64,000 bases of DNA, from contig NZ_CP048437.1 in the NCBI RefSeq assembly GCF_010509575.1, positions 2,976,001 through 3,040,000 of the forward strand. Direction: 5' to 3'. Below the pieces are notes generated by a model. It did not search any database and was not told the origin of the DNA. It saw nothing but the letters and a program-made list of their open reading frames with translations. The position numbers and the translations under genes were made by a program. The stretch comes from Faecalibacterium duncaniae. GTDB taxonomy: Bacteria > Bacillota > Clostridia > Oscillospirales > Ruminococcaceae. This document shows, one piece after another, positions 34,731 to 42,615 of this stretch; position 1 is the stretch's first letter; each line of letters starts with the position of its first letter.

Positions 34731-35504
34731 TCACCTTGCTATCTTGGGAAGCAGCTCTTCGCCGCACTTTTTCTGGAACTTCATTCGGACGACCTCCTTG
34801 CCCTTCGGCGTGAAGTAGGTCTGAGAACCGGTGTAGCAGAACGTCACAAAATCGCGGACGATGAACAGTCCGGCATTGCTGTCCTTGTTGTAGGGAAGAA
34901 GCTGCCCGGAAGGAGAGCGGAACAGGTACTTTTCTTTGAGAAGGAACTGGACGAACTTGCGCTCCGGGATTTTCAGTTCCTTCGCCGTCGTTCGGATATT
35001 GGTGCAGTCATCCGGATTGATGAAGGCGTCGTAGTAATCAGCTTTGGGCTTCGCCGTGTTCAGCTCACACTCAAGAGCCTTCACACGATTCTTTTCCAGA
35101 ATCAACGCCTGAGCAAACTCTACAATGACCGCAGGTTCCTTCTGAATGCGTTCCAGAAGGGAGTCCGTCATGTAGCCGCCGGTCTTGCGGATCATGGGGA
35201 TGACATCATGTGTGATCCAGCGTTTGAAGGCTTTGGCTTCGGGCTTACGGCTGCTCAGAATAAGCGTGTAAAGTCCAGGTTCGTTCACCACCGTCATGTT
35301 GGGATTGCCTCGTTTATTACCCTCATTTGAAATGAGGGTAATCATCTTCTCGTCCGCATCCAGCCGTGAAATGGCTTGTGACGAATTGCCGATCTCCAAA
35401 GCCCTGCACACGTCTACCGCCACAAACCACGGCTCGTTTTCGATCAGGGCTGTTCGGATTTCTCCAAACTGTTCATTCTTGAAGACTTCGATTTTGTTAT
35501 CCAT
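34731..35504 (-). CDS. Bro-N/KilAC phage-antirepressor-type protein
   Basis: 257 aa from ATG 35504 (AGGAAG nine bases before). N-terminal Bro-N domain: FGEIRTALIENEPWFVAVDV, CRALEIGNSSQAISRL, and EPGLYTLILSSRKPEAKAFK. C-terminal KilAC domain: TAKELKIPERKFVQFLLKE, then FTPKGKEVVR. In phages these proteins antagonise repressors or bind DNA. In an ICE it may act in the switch to transfer. It overlaps the preceding small gene by eight bases. Confidence 0.88.
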   Translation of the reverse strand: MDNKIEVFKNEQFGEIRTALIENEPWFVAVDVCRALEIGNSSQAISRLDADEKMITLISNEGNKRGNPNMTVVNEPGLYTLILSSRKPEAKAFKRWITHDVIPMIRKTGGYMTDSLLERIQKEPAVIVEFAQALILEKNRVKALECELNTAKPKADYYDAFINPDDCTNIRTTAKELKIPERKFVQFLLKEKYLFRSPSGQLLPYNKDSNAGLFIVRDFVTFCYTGSQTYFTPKGKEVVRMKFQKKCGEELLPKIAR

Positions 35505-35745
35505 GATTGACTTCCTTTCCGGCAGCAGATGTGCCACTTTGGTTTTTGAGGGTAGAAACGGGATTGCAGCAGTAGGGACACTCTGCAAATACGCAGGACT
35601 GATATTTCCAGAAGGGGCGATGAAAGCGGCAGCTTCGGCACTCAGGGAGAATGCCATCCGCGCCGCTGTCAAAATGCTCAAAGCCGGGTGTGGTCTGCAT
35701 CAGCAATTCCAGTGCTTGCAGATCACCGGCTGTCATGCGTTTCAT
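35497..35745 (-). CDS. Small cysteine-rich ICE protein
   Basis: 82 aa from ATG 35745 (MKRMTAGDLQALELLM), behind AGGAG. It has Cys pairs CRSCRF and CVFAECPYCC, a possible zinc site. An N-terminal extension exists only without ribosome site. It ends inside the start of the Bro/KilAC gene. No family recognised. Confidence 0.6.
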   Translation of the reverse strand: MKRMTAGDLQALELLMQTTPGFEHFDSGADGILPECRSCRFHRPFWKYQSCVFAECPYCCNPVSTLKNQSGTSAAGKEVNHG

Positions 35746-35810
35746 GCTTAAAAACTCCTTTCTTTCGCCGCATCGCCAGCAAATATTGCGGCTTTTGGGC
35801 AACAAAAAAA

Positions 35811-35856
35811 GAGGGTTTGCTTCTTACTCCAAATTGGAGAAGAAACAAACCCTCTT
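35811..35856 (-). terminator. Terminator behind the DUF6050 gene
   Basis: On the - strand, AAGAGGGTTTG pairs with CAAACCCTCTT, extended inwards by TTCT/AGAA and CTCC/GGAG, and is followed by TTTTTTT. It separates the first gene of the ICE from the next. Confidence 0.8.
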
Positions 35857-35871
35857 CGTTTACGATGTAGT

Positions 35872-36180
35872 TCAGATGATTTCTCGGATGGTATGAATGA
35901 CACCGAGCAGCAGCCCGATGAAGAAGGCAAGTCCTCCGATAAGACCGCCTATGATTAAGTTCAATGCGAAGATGCCGACTGAGCCGGAGATACCGTAGCC
36001 GCTGGGAACGAGCCAGAGGCACATCCTCCGGATGCCGAATGGCAAGCCGACGCAAATCCACATTAGGAAGTAGTCACATACGCCGTCAGGCATATAGATC
36101 GGCTTGAGAAATGACGCGAGGCAGAACGCAAGCGCGATTGGAAGCAGAACCTCCTTCAAGAAGACTTTGATAGCACCCAC
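35872..36180 (-). CDS. Small membrane protein (DUF6050-like)
   Basis: 102 aa with three or four hydrophobic helices (about residues 7-25, 36-56, 63-100) and ATG 36180 behind AGGAGG. Resembles a family of unknown role seen at the edge of Clostridia ICEs. It is the outermost gene of the ICE on this side and has its own terminator. Possible functions, such as entry exclusion, are only inference. Confidence 0.55.
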   Translation of the reverse strand: MGAIKVFLKEVLLPIALAFCLASFLKPIYMPDGVCDYFLMWICVGLPFGIRRMCLWLVPSGYGISGSVGIFALNLIIGGLIGGLAFFIGLLLGVIHTIREII

Positions 36181-36270
36181 TATATCCTCCTTCTGCCGGA
36201 AGTGTGCAGCAGCACCCTCCGGCTTGCTTGATTATTGTGAAAGTCCTTTGTTTTCGGTCAAAAAAAGAAG

Positions 36271-36318
36271 GGACTAAGCCAGAATGCCTTGATTTTCAAG
36301 GTCTTTCTGATTTAGTCC
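36271..36318 (-). terminator. Long imperfect hairpin at the ICE end
   Basis: GGACTAA...CCAGAA pairs with TTCTG...TTAGTCC around an inner perfect CCTTGA/TCAAGG palindrome. On the - strand it is followed by CTTCTTTTTTT, so it reads as a terminator for transcripts entering the ICE from the right. It may also be an ICE end structure recognised during excision. Confidence 0.55.
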
Positions 36319-36594
36319 TATTATCGCACAATAATCTTTCGTAACAATGCAGTTTACTTTTCCAGCTTCCATATCGTCCATCATGCGCTGAAAATCCGGG
36401 CGTTCAAAGTTTGTCCCCGACCAGCCATCGTCCACATACTCACCGACTACATGAAGCCCCTGTTCCTTTGCGTACTGTTGCAGGATTGTCCGCTGTGTTT
36501 CAATGCTTACGCTGTCACCATAGTTTTCATCGTCCCGGCTCAATCTCATATAAAGCGCCGTGTTGTAAATCGTAGTATTGTAAGGTTGTTTCAC
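36274..36594 (-). pseudogene. TnpX-type large serine recombinase, 5' fragment
   Basis: 106 codons from GTG 36594, with GGAGG upstream. The catalytic domain start is clear: Ser19 in YMRLSRDD, then VSIETQRTILQQYAKEQG, YVDDGWSGTNFERPDFQRM and KVNCIVTKD. Real family members continue with LSRLGRDY and reach 500 aa or more; here unrelated codons (YCAIIGLNQ) lead to a stop within 20 residues. The break at about 36,337 is where I place the right end of the ICE. The missing part should lie beyond the left end of the ICE. It is inactive as it stands. Confidence 0.85.
36330..36340. other. Inferred right junction of the ICE
   Basis: Sequence similarity to serine recombinases ends at the codons for VTKD (about 36,336). 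To the left lies the ICE hairpin and its first gene. The exact base cannot be fixed without the left end or the empty site. Confidence 0.5.
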
Positions 36595-36623
36595 CGTTAA
36601 AAATCCTCCTTCTAAAGAAACAA

Positions 36624-36673
36624 CCCACGCTTACAATACTTTTGCTCTATGGCAATTATATCATAAGCGTGGG
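36624..36673. promoter_or_regulatory. Inverted repeat straddling the recombinase promoter
   Basis: CCCACGCTTA (36,624-36,633) and TAAGCGTGGG (36,664-36,673) are perfect 10-base arms. One lies in the promoter spacer and the other in the expected leader RNA, so it could be an operator or an RNA hairpin control. Confidence 0.5.
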
Positions 36674-36684
36674 CGTGTTATCAA
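36655..36684 (-). promoter_or_regulatory. Promoter of the recombinase gene
   Basis: On the - strand TTGATA, 18 bases, TATAAT. It lies 61 bases before the start of the tnpX fragment. Confidence 0.6.
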
Positions 36685-36694
36685 TGATGGGCTA

Positions 36695-36889
36695 TCAGGT
36701 TGAAGCGGCTTTTTCTGCGGTATGCCGCACCACATCTACAATCAGATCACCGAGGGACTTCCCGCCTGCGGCGAAGTGTTCGGAGATTTTTATACGGTTG
36801 TTCCCACATACAAAATACTGCGTGCCGTTCTCTGCTTGTATGACCTGCCCTGTCCGGGGTGTAAAAATATCGCTTTCGCTTTTTGCCAT
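36695..36889 (-). CDS. TnpW-like transposon protein
   Basis: 64 aa from ATG 36889 behind GGAGG. The core GTQYFVCGNNRIKISEHFAA, then GGKSLGDLIVDVVRHT, matches the short TnpW family carried next to tnpX in Tn4451-like elements. Function unproven. It is upstream of the recombinase and downstream of the MobV relaxase in the same direction, the usual order of this element class. Confidence 0.65.
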   Translation of the reverse strand: MAKSESDIFTPRTGQVIQAENGTQYFVCGNNRIKISEHFAAGGKSLGDLIVDVVRHTAEKAAST

Positions 36890-36961
36890 CCAGTGTCCTC
36901 CATATTCAGTTTTCAAGGTACAATGCCGCACAAAGGCGGCGAAAATTTCTGCTTATATCTA

Positions 36962-37906
36962 TCACCTTTCCTTTACCGTGTGCCGCTGCTGACGTTTCAG
37001 TTCCGCCAGTATATCCGGCGGGATACGGTCAACCAGCCGCTGTAAATTGTCCAGTTCGCTTTTCAGCTTTGCCCGTTCCATCGTATCTTTCATCTTTCCT
37101 TTTTCGCTGGCCTTTGCCCTTGCTTCCAACTTCTCATTCTCCGCCAACAGGTCATTGATTGTGACCTTGTACTTTTTCAACTGCCCGGAGAAGTTCTCCA
37201 TCTGCGGGAACCACTTTTTTAGCATGGAGAGGGCTTCCTCTTTTTTCTTTCCGGCGTTCAGCGGGTTAATGCCGTCAAGGGCGGCTTCAATGGCTCTGGC
37301 CTGTTTGGAGAGGAAAACCGCCTGTTTGAAAAGCCGGGTGGGGATATGCTTCCGGCCTGTCTTGCTGGCACTCTCCCCACGCTCCAAGTCGGGATATTTC
37401 ACCACCATATAGGCGTGAAAATCGTCCTGCCACTTCGTCAGGTTTGCCCGGTTGCCGATAATCTCCTTAGCACACAGGCGGTTGTCCTTTGTCAGCGGAA
37501 CAAAGGTCAAATGCAGGTGGGGTGTTTTCTCGTCCATGTGTACCACCGCCGACACGATATTTTCCCGGCCTACCCGTCCAATGAGGAAATCCGCCGCCCT
37601 TTGGAAGAACGCCTGTATCTCCTTTGGGGATTTCCCCTTGAAAAACTCCGGGCTGGCGGTTATCAGCGTATCGACAAACCGTGTGCTGTCCTTGCGGGTT
37701 CGGCACCCAGCCTGCTCAATCCGGCTCTGAATGAAGTGGTAATAGCGTCCCTCCGGCTTGACGATATGGAAGTTGTATTTGCTCCGGCTTGTGTCAATGT
37801 CGGGATTGCTGGCATACTGTTCTTTCTGTCTTTCGTGATGGGCTTCCAGCGGCCTTGCCGGGTTGCCCTTGTGCTTCTCAAACCGTAAAATTGCGTGTTG
37901 TGCCAT
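36962..37906 (-). CDS. MobV-family relaxase
   Basis: 314 aa. It opens MAQHAILRFEKHKGNPARP; the MOBV catalytic signature HMDEKTPHLH is at 123-132, preceded by a motif around ARTRK-like CRTRKDSTRFVD. The second half is coiled coil (LLAENEKLEARAKASEKGK). MobV enzymes nick a hairpin-containing oriT such as the one at 42,542-42,580. The protein is at the short end of family lengths but has the entire catalytic part. Because it has no channel of its own, it would use a helper such as the ICE. Confidence 0.88.
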   Translation of the reverse strand: MAQHAILRFEKHKGNPARPLEAHHERQKEQYASNPDIDTSRSKYNFHIVKPEGRYYHFIQSRIEQAGCRTRKDSTRFVDTLITASPEFFKGKSPKEIQAFFQRAADFLIGRVGRENIVSAVVHMDEKTPHLHLTFVPLTKDNRLCAKEIIGNRANLTKWQDDFHAYMVVKYPDLERGESASKTGRKHIPTRLFKQAVFLSKQARAIEAALDGINPLNAGKKKEEALSMLKKWFPQMENFSGQLKKYKVTINDLLAENEKLEARAKASEKGKMKDTMERAKLKSELDNLQRLVDRIPPDILAELKRQQRHTVKER

Positions 37907-38089
37907 TCTGCTCCTTTCCCCATTCCTTTCCTATCCGGGGTTTTCCACAGGGAAAATCCCGCAGAAAATAGCTCGGATAGGATTGGAATGGATAGAATAT
38001 AAATCAATCTTTTTAATCTTTGTATTTCTATATACCGTCCGGTTTTCGTACGTCTCAGGAGTGATTTCCGTACTTCATGGGTACGGTTT

Positions 38090-38485
38090 TCAGTCCTCCG
38101 GCGTACCAGAACCGGATTTCTTGAAGTCGGTGTTTGGAACCGCTTCATAGGATTTTGGGAAAATGCGGTTGGGTTTTCCACAGCCCTGCTTCTGGATTTC
38201 CACCAGTCCGGCGTATTGCAGTTCCCGCAGGGTGTTCACCGCTTTCTGCCGCCCACAATGGAGCAGGTCAACCACTTCGCAGATAGGGTAATACAGGAAA
38301 ATCCGTCCGCAGTCATCCGCCCACCCATTCTTGCGGGACAACTCTGTCCGGCGCAGGATAAAGGCGTACAGAACCTTTGCCTCGTTGGACAGGGGCCTGA
38401 ATGTGGGGGCTTCAAAGAGGAAATTCGGGAGCCGGGTGAAGCTGAACGCCTTTTCCGGCTGATGGATATAGATGGTATTTGTCAT
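38090..38485 (-). pseudogene. RepA N-terminal domain, truncated
   Basis: 131 codons of a RepA-N replication initiator winged helix (FTRLPNFLFEAPTFRPLSNE, AKVLYAFILRRTELS, then ILHCGRQKAVNTLRELQYAG-like text). Family members exceed 250 aa. After the stop, the same frame still carries recognisable debris (STEITPETYENRTVYRN), interrupted by a second stop, so the rest has decayed. The ribosome site is poor. It may survive as a DNA-binding fragment but is probably a relic of a replicating element. Confidence 0.75.
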
Positions 38486-38596
38486 AGTGCGTTTTGTGGA
38501 CGGTTAGAAGCCCGTTTTCCGGGGTGGGCGATACTTTATACCACCTGCCCCGGTTTGGGGCTTGCGGAGCCTGATAAATCAAGGCTTTTTTCGCTC

Positions 38597-39010
38597 CTAA
38601 CTGTCCACAGCAGACCTCCTTTTCCGTTCACTTTCTGTTTTCTGTCGCCTGTGAACTCTGGCGGCACAGCCGGGGCAGTATTTTGCCCGGTTGGATTTGG
38701 GGACGAACACGCCGCCGCAGACCGCACAGCGTTTCAAGTCCCTATCCCGGAAAATCTCCGCTTCCAGCGTTCCGTCCAGCGGCAAGACCGACCAGCGGAA
38801 CCACTTACAGCAGACCGAGAAAGAAATCGTCTGCGGGCAGGTGCAGGTGTCCCCATCGTCAAGGACAATGCAGTTGCCGTCCTCACAGCAACAGCACCCC
38901 CGGCGTATCAGGCTGGCCGCCTGTTTCCTCTGCGCCGGTGTCATGCGGTAAAGGGAACCGTCCGGCCTGCGTTCCAGCGGCGGCAAGTCTTTATAGGGGT
39001 TATCTCTCAT
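38597..39010 (-). CDS. Cysteine-rich VLP-domain protein
   Basis: 137 aa from ATG 39010 (MRDNPYKDLPPLERRPDGSL), with GGAGG six bases upstream. Two Cys clusters: CCCCEDGNC with CTCPQTIS, and CAVCGGVFVPKSNRAKYC with a following CPGC, a zinc-ribbon pattern. This is the cysteine-rich VLP family found beside RepA/MobV in Clostridia mobilizable elements. Role unknown; binding to nucleic acid is likely from the ribbon. Confidence 0.8.
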   Translation of the reverse strand: MRDNPYKDLPPLERRPDGSLYRMTPAQRKQAASLIRRGCCCCEDGNCIVLDDGDTCTCPQTISFSVCCKWFRWSVLPLDGTLEAEIFRDRDLKRCAVCGGVFVPKSNRAKYCPGCAARVHRRQKTESERKRRSAVDS

Positions 39011-39103
39011 GCGTTCCCTCCATTTTGCTTTCCGTTGCCGTTCCTCCGAAAAGGTTTCCTGCCCCATTCCTGCGGCGTGTTCCGGCGTTGGCACACTCCC
39101 CAT

Positions 39104-39128
39104 ACTTCGGGACATTTTGTCCCGAAGT
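39104..39128. promoter_or_regulatory. Perfect dyad, possible operator
   Basis: ACTTCGGGACA, TTT, TGTCCCGAAGT: 11-base perfect arms. A partly degenerate copy occurs at 42,349-42,373, so the two flank the cargo genes. It may bind the regulator at 39,673. Confidence 0.5.
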
Positions 39129-39365
39129 CCGGCTCCTTGCGGTGCTTCCCCAGCCGGGGTATCCCTTTTCGGACGGTCATTCTGTTTTCAAGGTGCTGTC
39201 CATCGATGAACTACCCTAAGTCTACACCTAAATGACCGCCCGTTCCGTATATCCGAAAGGTGGGAAATCGGCTTAAGAAACAGGCTATTTCCACGCTCTC
39301 GGAATTGTGGTAAAATAATAAGTACAGAGTGACAAATTGGAATTTACCCAAGGGAGTGTGATTGC

Positions 39366-39596
39366 ATGAAAAAAATAAACATCATTATAAACATCTTTAT
39401 TGCAGTTTTTATTGGTGTATTTATTGGACACGGGGTTTATACTGTTTGGGACTTCAAAACTCATCCCGAATTATACGTTGTGCAATCAGCACCGTGGTAT
39501 ACAAGCATCTTGATATATGGTGTATTGACCATTATTTTGTTACTGATTTGCATTGTGATAAAAGTGATCATCAATCATAAATCTAAACAGAAGTGA
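39366..39596 (+). CDS. Small membrane protein, unknown
   Basis: 76 aa, two transmembrane helices (residues 5-25 and 45-68) separated by a short polar loop FKTHPELYVVQSAPWY. The start follows AAGGGAG. A weak promoter with TAAAAT lies about 55 bases upstream. The DNA is AT-rich compared with the MobV part. I do not know the function; it begins the + strand cargo group. Confidence 0.65.
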   Translation: MKKINIIINIFIAVFIGVFIGHGVYTVWDFKTHPELYVVQSAPWYTSILIYGVLTIILLLICIVIKVIINHKSKQK

Positions 39597-39672
39597 GAAA
39601 TATATGATTACAGTATCGGGAAGTTGACAAAGCTACAAATCCTAATTTATCGAGCAGACAAGGAGGGAGAGC

Positions 39673-40473
39673 ATGGAGTTATCCATACAGGAACGGCTAA
39701 AAGACCTGCGTGTGGAGCGTGGGCTGACATTGGAACAACTTGCGGAGCAGACCCATCTCTCCAAGTCTGCTTTGGGCAGTTATGAGGGGGACAAGTTCAA
39801 AGACATCAGCCACTATGCCCTTATTGAGTTGGCAAAGTTTTATGAAGTGACCGTTGATTATCTGCTGGGCCGCTCCCAAACAAAAAATCACCCAAACGCC
39901 GATCTTGCAGACCTGCGTTTGAGTGATGATATGATTGAACTATTGAAAAGCGGGCTGGTGGACAATTCCCTTTTGTGTGAACTGGCGACACACCCGGATT
40001 TTCCTCGGCTCATGGCTGACCTTGAAATTTATGTGAATGGCGTGGCAGGAAAACAGGTGCAGAGCGCAAACGCCATTGTGGACGCTGTGAGTGCAACAAT
40101 TATGAAACAACACAATCCCGGCTTGACTGACCCGCAGTTAAGACAGCTTATCGCCGCCCACATTGACGATGACAGCTTTTGCCGCTATGTGATACAGCAG
40201 GACATAAACAAGATAGCCCTCGACCTGCGGGAAGCCCATAAGGACGATTTTTTCAGCGTCCCGGAGGATAGCCCACTGGAAGATTTTTTGCAGGCAGCCG
40301 AGGAAACCGCTAAAGAGGACAGCGACCCGGAGCAGGCGGCTATGATGTTTATCTGCAAGCGGCTCAAACTGAATTATAAGAAGCTGTCCGAGGAAGAAAA
40401 GAAATGGCTAAAAAGAATTGCACAAAAGTCTGACTTGCTGAAAAATCCAAAGCCCCAGCGGGGGAGAAAATAA
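39673..40473 (+). CDS. XRE-family regulator of the mobilizable element
   Basis: 266 aa with AAGGAGGGAG in front. Residues 5-68 form a helix-turn-helix: RLKDLRVERGLTLEQLAEQT, HLSKSALGSYEGDKFKDI, ending with FYEVTVDYLLGRS. The remaining 200 aa are helical without a known domain. Regulators of this build are common in Tn4451-like elements with MobV. It probably controls the element and may bind the ACTTCGGGACA dyads. It precedes the glycosylase gene by 38 bases. Confidence 0.85.
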   Translation: MELSIQERLKDLRVERGLTLEQLAEQTHLSKSALGSYEGDKFKDISHYALIELAKFYEVTVDYLLGRSQTKNHPNADLADLRLSDDMIELLKSGLVDNSLLCELATHPDFPRLMADLEIYVNGVAGKQVQSANAIVDAVSATIMKQHNPGLTDPQLRQLIAAHIDDDSFCRYVIQQDINKIALDLREAHKDDFFSVPEDSPLEDFLQAAEETAKEDSDPEQAAMMFICKRLKLNYKKLSEEEKKWLKRIAQKSDLLKNPKPQRGRK

Positions 40474-40511
40474 GTGGGCGACAAAAACAAATTTTACAAA
40501 CGGAGGATACC

Positions 40512-41081
40512 ATGAAGAAAGACGATAGAGAAAGATGTTCGTGGGCAACCACAGAACTCTATAAAGAATACCATGATGAGGAATGGGGAAAGCCCGTTCA
40601 TGATGATAGAAAACTATTTGAAATGTTGGTTCTTGAAGGTATGCAAGCCGGATTATCATGGCTGACGATATTAAATAAAAGAGCTGCATTTAAGGAAGCC
40701 TTCAACGAGTTTGATTATCAAAAAATTGCTCTCTATGACGAAACTAAAATTGATGAGTTAATGCAAAATCCCAATATTGTTCGCAATAGATTAAAAATTA
40801 AGTCGACAATCACAAACGCACAGCAATTTATCAAAATCCAAGAAGAATACGGAAGTTTTGATAAGTTTATTTGGTCTTATGTTAAGAATAGACCGATTCA
40901 TAATCATTTCAAATCGGAAGCGGACATTCCTGCAACAACGCCACTTTCAGATAGAATCAGTAAAGACTTAAAAAAACGAGGCTTTAAGTTTGTAGGCAGC
41001 ACGATTATATATGCGTATATGCAGGCAATCGGAATTGTAAATGACCATGTGAAAGGTTGCTATTTGTATGTACCAGAATAA
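40512..41081 (+). CDS. tag: DNA-3-methyladenine glycosylase I
   Basis: 189 aa, the normal length. RCSWATTELYKEYHDEEWG at the start and FEMLVLEGMQAGLSWLTIL in the middle are family signatures; the C-terminus has KRGFKFVGSTIIYAYMQAIG, and Cys/His positions of the zinc site (RCSW, NHF/DH, GCYLY) are kept. The enzyme removes 3-methyladenine from alkylated DNA. GGAGG lies upstream. The gene is clearly AT-richer than its surroundings and so was probably acquired recently together with the ANT(6) gene. Confidence 0.92.
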   Translation: MKKDDRERCSWATTELYKEYHDEEWGKPVHDDRKLFEMLVLEGMQAGLSWLTILNKRAAFKEAFNEFDYQKIALYDETKIDELMQNPNIVRNRLKIKSTITNAQQFIKIQEEYGSFDKFIWSYVKNRPIHNHFKSEADIPATTPLSDRISKDLKKRGFKFVGSTIIYAYMQAIGIVNDHVKGCYLYVPE

Positions 41082-41131
41082 TTCAATATTTCGGTACAAT
41101 TTATCGAGAGATAGCAAAGCCAGCCGAGCCA

Positions 41132-41175
41132 GTCAACGGTCAAGATGAACGGCGCATAAATGCGCCGCCGTTGAC
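41132..41175. repeat. Double hairpin between tag and the ANT(6) gene
   Basis: Outer arms GTCAACGG/CCGTTGAC enclose a perfect inner palindrome CGGCGCAT-AA-ATGCGCCG. No T-run follows, so a simple terminator is unlikely; it may be an operator or scar of an earlier insertion. Confidence 0.5.
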
Positions 41176-41263
41176 AGTCCCGCCCGTCTTTGCTAAAGGG
41201 TAATCAAGGCGGGAAAGCCCTAAAATGGCTTCACACCTATTTCAATAATTGGAGGAGATAAAA

Positions 41264-42130
41264 ATGAGATCAGAAAAGGAAGTTTATGATATTGTTTTGA
41301 ATTTTGCAAAAACAGACAAACGCATTCGCATGGTTACTTTGGAAGGATCTAGAACAAATACAAATATTCCGCCTGATGATTTTCAGGATTTTGATATTAC
41401 TTTTTTTGTTACGGATATGGACAGCTTCACAAGTGATGATAAATGGCTAGATATATTTGGTGAAAGGTTGATTCTGCAAAAGCCGGAAGATATGGAATTA
41501 TTTCCAGCTGTAGAAAAGGGATTTTCATATTTAATGCTGTTTACTGATGATGTTAAGATAGATTTAACTTTGCTGCCGCTGGAACTGATAGACGAGTATT
41601 TTACATGGGATAAACTGGTAAAGTTACTGTTGGATAAAGACAACCGTATCGTAAAGCCGCCAATACCAACGGATATAGACTACCACTTGCAGAAGCCTAC
41701 TCAAAGAATGTTTGACGATTGCTGTAATGAATTTTGGAATACTACAACATATGTAGTAAAGGGCTTATGCCGCAAAGAAATTCTTTTTGCTATTGACCAT
41801 ATGAATGATATAGTACGGAAAGAATTGCTTCGCATGATTTCCTGGCTGATTGGTATCAAACAGGGATTTCATTTCAGTTTGGGAAAAAACTATAAATTTA
41901 TGAAGCAATATGTCCCAGAGGAATTGTGGGAACGACTTATGTCCACTTATAATATGGATTCCTATCCCCATATGTGGGAATCCTTTGAACAATGTATGGC
42001 ATTGTTCCGGGAGGTTTCGTCAGAAGTGGCATGCCAGTTGGATTACCAGTATCCACTATATGATGAAAAAATCAGTAATTATGTGATTCGGCAAAAGAAA
42101 AAATATGGCATTGAAGATGATAACAAATAA
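41264..42130 (+). CDS. aadE: Aminoglycoside 6-adenylyltransferase, ANT(6) family
   Basis: 288 aa from ATG 41264 with GGAGGAGAT just upstream. The nucleotidyltransferase motif GSRTN and the metal-binding DFQDFDITFFV are present; so are LTLLPLELIDEY, FWNTTTYVVKGLCRKE and MISWLIGIKQGFHFSLGK, all characteristic of ANT(6)/AadE. The enzyme transfers AMP to the 6-OH of streptomycin. Length is normal, so it should be active. AT-rich compared with the chromosome. It shares the transcript direction with tag and the XRE gene, and lies close to the oriT, so it is mobilizable. Confidence 0.92.
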   Translation: MRSEKEVYDIVLNFAKTDKRIRMVTLEGSRTNTNIPPDDFQDFDITFFVTDMDSFTSDDKWLDIFGERLILQKPEDMELFPAVEKGFSYLMLFTDDVKIDLTLLPLELIDEYFTWDKLVKLLLDKDNRIVKPPIPTDIDYHLQKPTQRMFDDCCNEFWNTTTYVVKGLCRKEILFAIDHMNDIVRKELLRMISWLIGIKQGFHFSLGKNYKFMKQYVPEELWERLMSTYNMDSYPHMWESFEQCMALFREVSSEVACQLDYQYPLYDEKISNYVIRQKKKYGIEDDNK

Positions 42131-42153
42131 AATTTTTTCAATCGAAAAAATTT
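42130..42153 (+). terminator. AT-rich hairpin after aadE
   Basis: AAATTTTTTC, AATC, GAAAAAATTT: perfect 10-base arms directly after the stop codon. The weak stem makes it a moderate terminator. Confidence 0.5.
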
Positions 42154-42348
42154 ATTTTGATTATTCAATTTTGAAAAACTGAATACCTCAAAATCAGAAA
42201 GAGAGCGGCCAAGCACTTTGAGGGATTGGCCGCCTTGTCCACCCATCCAGCGGGGCGGCGGGCGGCGGTCAAGGCCGGGTGTAACCCCGTTCATTTCAGC
42301 CTTGACGGTTGCCCGCTGTCCTGCTACTTTTCCGGGAGTGTGGCCACA

Positions 42349-42373
42349 ACTTCGGGACACTTTGTCCACAAGT
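42349..42373. promoter_or_regulatory. Second, degenerate copy of the ACTTCGGGACA dyad
   Basis: The left arm is identical to that at 39,104-39,114; the right arm TGTCCACAAGT differs at two bases. It is 170 bases before oriT. Confidence 0.4.
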
Positions 42374-42541
42374 CGGAGCGTAGGACGAGGGACGGGGGCT
42401 TTCATATACGCCCAGTCTGCTGTTGAAACCAGACCTGTGCTTACGGCTCTACGCCACGCAAGCACAGCCCTGTTTTCCTGCCGCTTCAAATGCCCTTGCC
42501 CTCCCCGGCGGCAACGGCATTTTCACGGCAACGCCGACAGA

Positions 42542-42580
42542 GCGTATAACACACTACACTTTGCTTCGCAAAGTCGTGTG
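42542..42580 (-). other. MobV-type origin of transfer (oriT)
   Basis: On the - strand the hairpin ACTTTGC-GAA-GCAAAGT is followed by G, TAGTGTG and TTATAC. The last parts equal the nick region of pMV158 (TAGTGTG/TTATAC), whose relaxase MobM founded the MobV family. The expected nick lies between 42,550 and 42,549. The element's MobV gene is 4.6 kb away. Between 42,131 and 42,728 no coding gene is seen; the stretch holds this oriT, the dyad and hairpins. Confidence 0.8.
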
Positions 42581-42615
42581 CCAAATGGGGGCGTTGCCCC
42601 CTTTGGAAACCCCCA

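Noticed and set aside
41132..41175. Terminator of tag.
   Set aside because: Hairpin strong but lacks a T-run on the coding strand; reported only as a structure.
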